A DNA stretch of 7,253 nucleotides, taken from contig JAIVYN010000196.1 in assembly GCA_048635425.1 (NCBI GenBank), positions 1-7,253 of the forward strand, given 5' to 3'. Shown piece after piece: positions 1-5,718 of the stretch. The position numbers were made by a program, and so were the translations under genes. Numbering within the stretch: the stretch's first letter is position 1; each line of letters opens with the position of its first letter. This stretch comes from NIOZ-UU13 sp048635425. Lineage in GTDB: Bacteria; Planctomycetota; Phycisphaerae; Sedimentisphaerales; Anaerobacaceae. Below the pieces are notes generated by a model. It had not been told where the DNA came from. It searched no databases and saw nothing but the letters and a program-made list of their open reading frames with translations.

Positions 1-60
1 GTGGATGTGACATTGGCCAAGCTCATGCAGCCCGGCCCAGCTCAGGTCTCCGGGATTTAA
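1..60 (+). CDS. possible 3' end of a gene that starts left of the window
   Basis: Frame 1 is open from the first base to a TAA at 58-60, giving 19 residues that end in QVSGI. It is followed by a hairpin-rich spacer and a convergent gene, which is what the 3' end of a rightward gene would look like. Nineteen codons are too few to show coding potential or a family. A chance open stretch is just as possible. Confidence 0.28.
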   Translation: MDVTLAKLMQPGPAQVSGI

Positions 61-95
61 CGTATGACCATCAAGTACGACAATTCGCATACTTA

Positions 96-109
96 TACCC
101 TTAAGGGTA
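96..109. repeat. 14-bp perfect palindrome
   Basis: TACCCTTAAGGGTA is its own reverse complement with no loop. It sits in the spacer between the possible gene end at 60 and the convergent RraA-like gene. It could be a dimeric protein-binding site, but no promoter is apparent beside it. Confidence 0.4.
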
Positions 110-127
110 GTAAATTACCGCGTGTAA

Positions 128-184
128 AATCATCCAGCACCAATTATCTGTTAACGAAAGCGCTTCAATTGGTGCTGGATTATT
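128..184. repeat. long inverted repeat: 18-bp arms around a 21-nt loop
   Basis: Arms at 128-145 and 167-184 are reverse complements with one mismatch in 18 positions. The shared core is ATCCAGCACCAATT. Neither strand carries a T-run directly after the stem, so it is not a classical intrinsic terminator. It lies between convergent genes, where it could still end or protect transcripts from both sides. A mobile-element remnant is the alternative. Confidence 0.6.
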
Positions 185-251
185 GTAAAGCTACTACCTG
201 TGGCACAAGTTACCCGCGCACAAACGGGAATTTTCAATCGAGAGCACTATA

Positions 252-1001
252 TTATTCTCCCTTTCGATGAAACTTCTCCGCGGCGTTTTTCTTGAATGCC
301 TTCCCGGCCTCATTTAGTTCGCTTAATATCCGGGCAATTGGTTTTCCAGTGGTGTTCCGGGCGGCGGCAATCATTGTCCGGCATTCGTTGGCATCCATGA
401 AACAAACAGCCTCGTATAAGGACTTTTGCTCCTGCTGTGGAATGATTAGGAAGCCATGTTTGTCGGCATGGATTAAGTCCCCCTCACTGATTCTACAGCC
501 GAAGACCTCTACCTCGCCGCCCCATTGCACAGGTACACTGTACGCGTGCCCAACGCACATTCTTCGCGCGACAGCTTTGAAGCCCGCGTTGCACATTTCA
601 TCGATGTCCCTTACGGCACCGTCCGTGATAGTGCCGACACACCCCAGCGCTTTGTGCACGTTCGCGTTGACTTCTCCCCAAAACGAGCCGACAAAATTGG
701 GTTTATCCAAGTCCTGGACCACAACGATTTTTGGTCCGGGCACGCCGGCCACGTACTCCCGGTAATCCTTCCAGGCATCCGGCCTGTTCTGCGTGTGGTC
801 AGGATTGCCGGGCTCGATGACAACCGTAACGGCATAGCCGATCATCGGCCCCATTTGAGGCATGAAGTCACGAGTTTCTTCCAGATTCATGCACCCCTTT
901 GTGCGGTCATGTTTAGTGATTTGCTCCCAACCATTATAAATCGTTGGGGTATTCCAACGCTTCAACTGCAACAGCTCTTCATGGCTCAGGCACCGCCTCA
1001 T
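252..1001 (-). CDS. RraA-like / HMG-CHA aldolase family protein
   Basis: This 249-residue protein has the RraA fold family signature. There is a Gly-Glu pair in FWGEVNANVHKALG (about 107-120), then the hallmark TDGAVRD (126-132), and an ADKHGFLIIP strand (179-188) matching the family's aDxxGVxxiP. In metal-dependent 4-hydroxy-4-methyl-2-oxoglutarate aldolases of this family, the Arg-Asp of DGxxRD and the upstream Gly-Glu form the active site and bind the divalent metal. They are intact here, so an aldolase or decarboxylase acting on an oxo-acid is more likely than the RNase E-inhibitor role of E. coli RraA. The substrate cannot be told. About 45 residues precede the core and about 60 follow it, slightly more than a minimal RraA. 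No signal peptide is seen, so it is cytoplasmic. The start is backed by AGAGGA eight bases upstream. It lies last in a same-strand row with the kelch and MttB-family genes. Confidence 0.88.
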   Translation of the reverse strand: MRRCLSHEELLQLKRWNTPTIYNGWEQITKHDRTKGCMNLEETRDFMPQMGPMIGYAVTVVIEPGNPDHTQNRPDAWKDYREYVAGVPGPKIVVVQDLDKPNFVGSFWGEVNANVHKALGCVGTITDGAVRDIDEMCNAGFKAVARRMCVGHAYSVPVQWGGEVEVFGCRISEGDLIHADKHGFLIIPQQEQKSLYEAVCFMDANECRTMIAAARNTTGKPIARILSELNEAGKAFKKNAAEKFHRKGE

Positions 1002-1008
1002 ATCACAA

Positions 1009-1014
1009 TCCTCT
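1009..1014 (-). promoter_or_regulatory. ribosome binding site of the RraA-like gene
   Basis: On the minus strand AGAGGA is followed by TTGTGAT and the ATG at 1001, a normal spacing. It fixes the start of the RraA-like gene. Confidence 0.65.
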
Positions 1015-1075
1015 TTCTCCCGTGGATTCTCGGAATACTAATTATTGTCTGTTGCGGAAAACGGAATTCGAAGAT

Positions 1076-1138
1076 GTCACCCCTGCGAAAGCAGGGGTCC
1101 AGAGCGAAAAACTGGATTCCCGCTTTCGCGGGAATGAC
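1076..1138. repeat. REP-like interspersed palindromic element with two nested hairpins
   Basis: The element begins GTCA and ends TGAC. Its 27-bp arms (1076-1102 and 1112-1138) match as an inverted repeat at 21 of 27 positions, around a 9-nt A-rich spacer. Each arm also folds alone: CCCCTGC / GCAGGGG around GAAA (1080-1097), and ATTCCCGC / GCGGGAAT around TTTC (1116-1135). I recall this kind of palindrome as a very common interspersed repeat in many proteobacterial and environmental genomes. It fills the spacer before the RraA-like gene and may shape or stabilise the leftward transcript. Confidence 0.75.
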
Positions 1139-1165
1139 AAATACTGTTTCTGCAATAGGAACTAA

Positions 1166-1309
1166 TTAGGTCTGAAAAACCTTGTTTACTTCTTTAAATA
1201 CCACATTGGGAGCATCAGTCAAGGCTTTTACGCCCGATTGTTTGCCACCGGGCCGTTCCACTTTCACCTGGGGAATGGAAAGCCCCACGTCTCTTTGCAG
1301 TCGCAAACG
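1166..1309 (-). pseudogene. coding-like open stretch overlapping the kelch gene's 3' end in another frame
   Basis: Between a stop at 1310-1312 and TAA at 1166-1168 a minus-strand frame stays open for 47 codons. It includes GLSIPQVKVERPGGKQSG and ends FKEVNKVFQT, a composition that looks like real protein. It overlaps the last 15 or so codons of the kelch gene out of frame. It may be the true tail of the kelch protein thrown out of frame by an indel near 1290-1310, the remnant of another gene, or chance. GTG codons occur at 1286-1288, 1265-1267 and 1259-1261, with no clear ribosome site. I do not recognise the sequence. Confidence 0.25.
1195..1222 (-). promoter_or_regulatory. weak candidate promoter for the RraA-like gene
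   Basis: TTGACT (1217-1222) and TATTTA (1195-1200) are separated by 16 bases on the minus strand, a fair sigma70-type match. Transcription would start near 1188 and run through the palindromic element into the RraA-like gene. The site lies inside the coding-like stretch 1166-1309, which lowers confidence. Confidence 0.25.
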
Positions 1310-2325
1310 TCACTGACCCATCTCCAGAAGCCGCCTGCCAGGTAGAGCTTATTATCGATCACTCCCGCAACACCGCAGCATCGCCCCCTGGGCATCGGCT
1401 CGGCTTCGCCGAAAGTTTCTTTCGCCATATCAAAGTAAGTGGCCCTGTTACTCCTGGTCCTGGTAACTTTGCTCCAGCCACCCAGAATGAACAGCTTCGA
1501 GCCGATGGCTGCATGAGTCGAATGCTGGCTGAGGTACCATTTGCGCTGTTCGATTCGTGGTATGTTCAGCTTCGACCATTTGTCGGCGGCCACATCATAT
1601 TTGAGCACACCGTCAGCGTAAGTCTCTAAGTCGGTCTCGCCGTGGACAGCGTAGATGCATCCGTTGTAGCTGCCGTGTACAATGAATCGCGCTGCCTCGG
1701 GCATATCCGCCATCCTTTTGTAAACATTTCTGCGGGGGTCGTAACGGAAGGTGCTTCGGTCGGCTTCGCCGTCTGAGCTAAGAGTCCGTGCGCCGAAGAT
1801 ATAGATGTAGTCGCCTACGGTGACAGCGTAGCTATAAGAACGTGGATGAGGCAAAGGGGCGATGTTTTTGTAGGCGTCCGTCTGCGGGTCGTACACCCAT
1901 GCCGTGGTTGTCATACTCACGTCTATCGCCTTATTGTCACCGCCGAAGAGATATATTTTGTCTCTATACACAGCTATTGCCGGCCAACCTTTAGCGTCCG
2001 GCATCGGGGCCCCTTCACTCCATGTATTTGTCACCGGGTCGAAAATGTGATGTAATTTCACCGCCTGTGCTCTGTCTTTTCCCTCCGGCGTGTGCGGATT
2101 CATGTTGACGCCGCCGAATAAATGAAGCTTACCTTTCACAACCGCTGCGGCTCCTCCGAAGCGTGGAACAGGAACATCCGCAAATATCCTCCACGTCCCT
2201 GAGCTTATGTGCTCATCAAGCATAGCCGGGTTTGTATCAGGCCCCTCTTTTACGAGGTGACACCCGGTTACCAGAAATAAAACCATAAAAAAAACAGCCA
2301 ATCTGTTGTACGTTGAATTCATCAT
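1264..2325 (-). CDS. kelch-repeat beta-propeller lipoprotein
   Basis: This 353-residue product starts with a lipoprotein signal: a hydrophobic run (about 9-19) and a VTGC lipobox, giving Cys22 as the lipidated residue of the mature protein. It should therefore be anchored to a membrane, outside the cytoplasm. The rest is a row of kelch motifs with the expected Gly-Gly after a hydrophobic strand and a later Tyr/Phe-Asp...Trp: KLHLFGG, KIYLFGG, YIYIFGA, CIYAVHG, KLFILGG and KLYLAGG. This suggests six blades. Kelch propellers bind proteins or carbohydrates, or carry oxidase sites; no catalytic residues can be named here. An AAGGGGA ribosome site lies five bases upstream of the first of two adjacent ATG codons. 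The end is abrupt: the last blade lacks its closing strand, and a coding-like frame continues beyond (1166-1309), so the C-terminus may be frameshifted. Confidence 0.85.
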   Translation of the reverse strand: MMNSTYNRLAVFFMVLFLVTGCHLVKEGPDTNPAMLDEHISSGTWRIFADVPVPRFGGAAAVVKGKLHLFGGVNMNPHTPEGKDRAQAVKLHHIFDPVTNTWSEGAPMPDAKGWPAIAVYRDKIYLFGGDNKAIDVSMTTTAWVYDPQTDAYKNIAPLPHPRSYSYAVTVGDYIYIFGARTLSSDGEADRSTFRYDPRRNVYKRMADMPEAARFIVHGSYNGCIYAVHGETDLETYADGVLKYDVAADKWSKLNIPRIEQRKWYLSQHSTHAAIGSKLFILGGWSKVTRTRSNRATYFDMAKETFGEAEPMPRGRCCGVAGVIDNKLYLAGGFWRWVSDVCDCKETWGFPFPR

Positions 2326-2330
2326 TGTTA

Positions 2331-2337
2331 TCCCCTT
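2331..2337 (-). promoter_or_regulatory. ribosome binding site of the kelch lipoprotein gene
   Basis: AAGGGGA on the minus strand is followed by TAACA and the ATG at 2325. It favours the first of the two adjacent Met codons. Confidence 0.65.
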
Positions 2338-2368
2338 TCAATGAGATTTATCTATATCTTGACCTATA

Positions 2369-2397
2369 ATAATAGATGAAGTCTTTTGCCGAGGCAA
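2369..2397 (-). promoter_or_regulatory. candidate sigma70-type promoter of the kelch lipoprotein gene
   Basis: On the minus strand TTGCCT (2392-2397) and TATTAT (2369-2374) are 17 bases apart. Start of transcription would be near 2362, leaving a leader of about 37 nt with the AAGGGGA ribosome site. This suggests the kelch gene can be transcribed independently of the MttB-family gene upstream. Confidence 0.42.
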
Positions 2398-2457
2398 GTA
2401 TCTGCTTTGAGGAAAACCAGATCGCACCATCAGGAAATTTTCAAAGGTATGCGCTGC

Positions 2458-3894
2458 CTATCCGAGCTCGTGCTCGGCATGTTTGACAATACGGTCGATC
2501 TCCCGGGACAGAGCTTCATCAAGTGGCTGTGGGGTGTGTGTTGTTAGGATGCTGTTGACATGTTCGGCGAGCCGATCTGCGAATGAGGCAGCTCCTTGAG
2601 CCTGCCAACCGTCATAGCTCTGTCGTGTCCATATTTGGTCGGGCAGCCAGAGTTCCTTGCGAAAGTGTTCGACTGTGTGTGGTTCAGCCAGGAAATTTCC
2701 GGCCGGGCCTACCGACTTGATAACATCGGTGGCTAATGTCTCGGTTTTTACCTCGAAACCGCGTGCGATTCGCGTGATGTAATTCATTAGCTCGTTGTCG
2801 AAAGCCAGCCACAGCAGACTGCCGGCATGGTCGGTTCCACAAATGCCGCAGTGGCCAAAAGTATCGGCACCGGCAAGGACGCCCATAAGCATTGTGCCTG
2901 CCTTTTCCATGCCCGCCTGAGCGTCGGGCACTTTGGCATCGGTCAGACCAACATTGATATAAACGGGAAAGCCATAGAAATGTGCTATCTGAGTCATCGC
3001 TAAGGCCATTAGCCCCTGCTCCGGCGAGCCGAATGAGCAGATGCTTGTGTGCGGGTCCATAATGTGCGGGATTCCGCCGTAGGTTACCGCCGTGCCCGGC
3101 GCCAGCAATTGTGTCACGACAATACCTGCCAATATCTCGGCATTTTCCTGTGCCAGTGTGCCGGCCAATGTTGCCGGGGCCGTTGCAGAGGTCATCGCCA
3201 TCGGGCCGATACTGACGGGCTGTCCGGCCTGTGCGAACTCCTTGACTATATCAAGCCCGTCCCTCGGCAACTGCAGCGGACTAATGGGTTCGAGAAAGGC
3301 CTCGACCATTGGATTTGCCCGCAGGGCGGCGTCGCCACCTGCGATTGTGCGGTATATTTCCAGAATGTAACGGGCTGTTGCTCCGTTGCGAACCCAGCAG
3401 CGGGTTGGTTTCGTTGTTGCCTTGACCAATTCGCCGGTGAGAAAGACATCTCGATATTTCTCGCAGACCTCATCGGGCTGGGCCATGACACCGACGATGT
3501 TAATGTTGTCCAGGGCATCTCCAAGACGGATTGCGTCCCCGGCATCCTGGATGGTTGCAGGCCGTCTCTGGCCGGTCTTTGCATCTATCCAGCCGAATTG
3601 TCCGGGACTTGACATTAGAATGAGCTCGCCGTATCCGAAACTAACGGCCCGGCTCTTGTCCCGGCCATAGATTTTGTATTTTTTGCCGGCCCGTGCGATG
3701 CAGTCCATGACGAGTTTTTCTGGAAGGTACGCTATCTTGTGGTCATGGACTACCTTTGCACCAGCCTCGCCCAAGAGCTGCAATATTTCCTTGTGATGCA
3801 CCATAACGCCTGTGTCCCGAAGGATTGTTATGCTCGCATCGTGTATGTCTTGAATCTCGCGCTCGGACAGAAAACTAACTTGTATTGTTGCCAT
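2458..3894 (-). CDS. trimethylamine methyltransferase (MttB) family protein, non-pyrrolysine type
   Basis: The product (478 residues from the chosen start) aligns with the MttB superfamily over its length. It has the N-terminal LSEREIQDIHDASITILRDTG, the central GLTDAKVPDAQAGMEKAGTM and LAGADTFGHCGICG, and the C-terminal EPHTVEHFRKELWLPDQIW with a Trp-rich tail. Family members are TIM-barrel, cobalamin-dependent methyltransferases that move a methyl group from a quaternary or tertiary amine to a corrinoid protein. The frame has no internal amber codon, so it belongs with the pyrrolysine-free homologues such as glycine betaine methyltransferase MtgB. The substrate is unknown. No corrinoid protein, corrinoid activator or amine transporter lies in the window. 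The frame runs upstream to an ATG at 3975, but that codon falls in the tmRNA-derived direct repeat and the extra 27 residues look non-family, so I start at 3894. Neither start has a good ribosome site. The gene is GC-rich compared with its right-hand neighbours. Confidence 0.87.
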   Translation of the reverse strand: MATIQVSFLSEREIQDIHDASITILRDTGVMVHHKEILQLLGEAGAKVVHDHKIAYLPEKLVMDCIARAGKKYKIYGRDKSRAVSFGYGELILMSSPGQFGWIDAKTGQRRPATIQDAGDAIRLGDALDNINIVGVMAQPDEVCEKYRDVFLTGELVKATTKPTRCWVRNGATARYILEIYRTIAGGDAALRANPMVEAFLEPISPLQLPRDGLDIVKEFAQAGQPVSIGPMAMTSATAPATLAGTLAQENAEILAGIVVTQLLAPGTAVTYGGIPHIMDPHTSICSFGSPEQGLMALAMTQIAHFYGFPVYINVGLTDAKVPDAQAGMEKAGTMLMGVLAGADTFGHCGICGTDHAGSLLWLAFDNELMNYITRIARGFEVKTETLATDVIKSVGPAGNFLAEPHTVEHFRKELWLPDQIWTRQSYDGWQAQGAASFADRLAEHVNSILTTHTPQPLDEALSREIDRIVKHAEHELG

Positions 3895-3958
3895 TGTTGA
3901 TTTATTCGGTACACAGGTCGACAAAACTTTAGCGGAGTTTCCTGTGTGGCCGTAGTTG

Positions 3959-4088
3959 GGTATAGTTCGCCGCATTCATAAATAGCAGAAAAGGCCGGCT
4001 TCGCAATTAAAACTGCTACGCCGAGGCACGCTTTATCCGCCTATAGCGGCGAACGAAGACTGGAGGCGGGGGGATTCGAACCCCCGTC
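3959..4088. repeat. 130-bp direct repeat, left copy (orphan tmRNA 3' end; att-like)
   Basis: It matches 6247-6376 at 127 of 130 positions with a constant offset of 2288. Differences are one base near 3974 and two at 4034-4035. It holds the last 28 nt of a tmRNA gene (4061-4088) plus 102 nt of its trailer, but to its right the sequence is unrelated to tmRNA. It lies directly upstream of the MttB-family gene. Confidence 0.92.
4061..4088 (-). pseudogene. tmRNA 3'-end fragment (T arm and acceptor 3' strand)
   Basis: On the minus strand this reads GAC, a GGGGG stem strand, TTCGAAT, CCCCC, then CGCCTCC and A. It is the T arm, the 3' acceptor strand and the discriminator base, identical to 6349-6376. 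The remainder of a tmRNA or tRNA is absent to the right, so it cannot make a functional RNA. Confidence 0.8.
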
Positions 4089-4430
4089 ATAGCATTTTCA
4101 TAACCCTTTACAAAACAAGGCGATACGACATAAGCCCCTCATATGACACCGCTTAAACTTTTCTCTCCTTTTATCAAGCTTTATCAGAATTCTCTCTGTT
4201 TTCCTCTCAAATGCTCCCGTATTACTCCCGCGAAAATGAGTCTTTTTTGTCTTCGGAGAATAAGAGAGACGATGTTCGAACATAAACAGCATACAGCATT
4301 ACGAAATGTTATTAATATTTGAGACTACCAACCAATACAACTTTGAAATCGCTTTCTGACAATCACGTTGAAGATTACTATATCTATCTTACTATTATCT
4401 TTGTTTTTTAAAAATTCATATGATTTGTAC
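4089..4430. other. AT-rich spacer without a recognisable gene
   Basis: This stretch lies between the orphan tmRNA end and the promoter of the radical SAM gene. A 64-codon minus-strand frame (4098-4292) ends ten bases from the repeat, where an element's integrase would often end. Its product is Lys/Arg-rich and I see no integrase motif such as the R..H..Y residues. I treat it as non-coding or as eroded coding sequence. Confidence 0.5.
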
Positions 4431-4459
4431 TTGACTTTAATGGCAAAATCGAATATAAT
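4431..4459 (+). promoter_or_regulatory. strong sigma70-type promoter of the radical SAM gene
   Basis: TTGACT (4431-4436) and a perfect TATAAT (4454-4459) are exactly 17 bases apart. The surroundings are AT-rich. Transcription would begin near 4466, leaving a leader of nearly 100 nt that contains the short ORF at 4501. Confidence 0.72.
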
Positions 4460-4500
4460 ATTACCCTAAAATTGCGGGAAATAGTTAATTAAACAAATAA

Positions 4501-4566
4501 ATGGCATCAATAAACAATTCATCTGAAGCCTTCTTATACGAAGCAAAGCCAAAGAACCGATTATGA
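4501..4566 (+). CDS. 21-codon upstream ORF overlapping the radical SAM start
   Basis: An ATG at 4501 opens a 21-codon frame starting MASINNSSEAFLY. Its TGA (4564-4566) overlaps the ATG of the radical SAM gene (4563-4565) as ATGA. This 4-nt overlap is the usual sign of translational coupling. It lies about 35 nt after the predicted transcription start. No Shine-Dalgarno site precedes it at normal spacing. It may be a leader peptide that feeds ribosomes to the main gene, the residue of a longer N-terminus shifted out of frame, or chance. Confidence 0.35.
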   Translation: MASINNSSEAFLYEAKPKNRL

Positions 4567-5705
4567 TCGATCTGACTTTATTTGAAAACTTAGGCTCAGG
4601 CTATCAACCAGTACCAGCTCCGAATTTCAATCCTGATAAAATTATTGTAACTAAGGGTAGTTACCAAACACAGCAACAACGTAATCTGGTGGAAGCAGTA
4701 TGCAGCGTCTATCCACAAGCTGTAATTATCGAACAATTAGACCGGCCGCACAATCGCATCCAGCTCGATAGTACCGATCCTTTAGAACTTCATTATTCTG
4801 GGAAAAAAACACTTGTTTTTGGCATACATAAAAGCGCACTCCGCTACAGCAATGAAGCTGATAATATGTGCCCGAACTATTGGCATTTTTCGCCATATGG
4901 TTTCTGTCCATACGATTGCCAATATTGCTACTTAGCAGGCACCCCGGGAGTGAAATACTCACCAACAGTGAAAATCTTTTTAAATCTTCCCGAAATCTTG
5001 AATCAGATTGGTAGAGTTGCTTCGAAATTAGACAAAACCACATCTTTTTATTTAGGCAAACTTCAGGACGGTTTGGCCCTTGATCCTATAACCGGCTATT
5101 CCCTTAAGATGATTCCTTTTTTCGCCAGACAAAGATATGCCCGACTAATTTTATTAACTAAAAGTATTAATGTTGAGAATCTGCTGGATTTAGACCACAA
5201 ACAACATACGATTCTCTCCTGGAGTTTGAATCCTCCTGAAGTTTCATCCGTTTTTGAGCGAAATGTGCCTTCCCCTGATGAAAGAATTGCCGCTATGCAA
5301 AAATGTAACAAGGTCGGCTACCCTGTACGTGCGGTTATTATGCCCATCATCCCTCTCGAAGGCTGGCAAAATATATATTCTAAATTTTTAGAGAATCTTT
5401 TGGAATCAACGCCACTCGACCGAGTTACTCTCGGCCAGATTTGCAGTTATTCAGGCGCGCTGAAACTTACCGAGCTAAAATTGGGCAAGACAAATCCTAT
5501 CTCAAATCGACTTGAAAAAGTGAAATCTAATGATGGCCGTGTTCGGTTCCCCATTAAACTTCGAATCGAAGTTTACAGGTACTTCATTGATACACTCAAA
5601 AAGCTCAAACCTCAGTTACCTATTGGATTATGTATGGAGGAACACCAAACTTTCAAAGCCTTGAACATAGAAAGCGCTATCGGCTGTTGTAATTGTGTGG
5701 TTTAA
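4563..5705 (+). CDS. SPL-family radical SAM protein (spore photoproduct lyase-like)
   Basis: This 380-residue protein has the radical SAM cluster motif as C115-x3-C119-x2-C122, with the adjacent Tyr123 that SPL-type enzymes keep, in the context NYWHFSPYGFCPYDCQYCYL. Other family blocks are PHNRIQ (62-67), TVKIFLNLPEI (135-145), FYLGKLQDGLALDP (162-175), ILSWSLNPPEV (217-227), VRAVIMPIIPLEGW (255-268), and a tail with LCMEEH and CCNCVV. It should bind a [4Fe-4S] cluster and cleave S-adenosylmethionine to the 5'-deoxyadenosyl radical in the cytoplasm. True spore photoproduct lyase repairs 5-thyminyl-5,6-dihydrothymine in UV-damaged DNA. Here the block where that enzyme holds its hydrogen-donor cysteine reads GKLQDGLALD, with no Cys, so the substrate may differ. 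This matches the SPL-like proteins common in non-spore-formers. The gene is AT-rich, has its own promoter, and its stop is 13 bp from that of the convergent DUF523 gene. Confidence 0.88.
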   Translation: MIDLTLFENLGSGYQPVPAPNFNPDKIIVTKGSYQTQQQRNLVEAVCSVYPQAVIIEQLDRPHNRIQLDSTDPLELHYSGKKTLVFGIHKSALRYSNEADNMCPNYWHFSPYGFCPYDCQYCYLAGTPGVKYSPTVKIFLNLPEILNQIGRVASKLDKTTSFYLGKLQDGLALDPITGYSLKMIPFFARQRYARLILLTKSINVENLLDLDHKQHTILSWSLNPPEVSSVFERNVPSPDERIAAMQKCNKVGYPVRAVIMPIIPLEGWQNIYSKFLENLLESTPLDRVTLGQICSYSGALKLTELKLGKTNPISNRLEKVKSNDGRVRFPIKLRIEVYRYFIDTLKKLKPQLPIGLCMEEHQTFKALNIESAIGCCNCVV

Positions 5706-5718
5706 TAACCATTGATAA

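Noticed and set aside
64..270. 68-codon plus-strand frame
   Set aside because: It spans the 14-bp palindrome and the long inverted repeat and overlaps the end of the RraA-like gene. No motif and no convincing ribosome site.
292..1169. Plus-strand open frames of 157, 214 and 73 codons opposite the RraA-like gene
   Set aside because: They are antisense to a gene with clear family motifs, and their products show no recognisable domain. The last parts are translations of the palindromic repeat.
3049..3670. Plus-strand frames of 92-187 codons and a second minus-strand frame of 112 codons inside the MttB-family gene
   Set aside because: These are shadow frames of a GC-rich gene; the family motifs lie only in the main minus-strand frame.
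4061..4088. A tRNA gene at the orphan T-arm
   Set aside because: Only the T arm and acceptor 3' strand are present; no anticodon arm, D arm or 5' acceptor strand follows at the expected distance.
4098..4292. 64-codon minus-strand frame as a possible integrase remnant
   Set aside because: Its position beside the repeat is suggestive, but no tyrosine-recombinase motif is visible, so a function cannot be claimed.
5470..5500. GKTNPISNR in the radical SAM protein as an inserted copy of the KTNPI repeat
   Set aside because: Only a few residues match and the DNA does not follow the repeat beyond about ten bases; it is within an otherwise normal family region.
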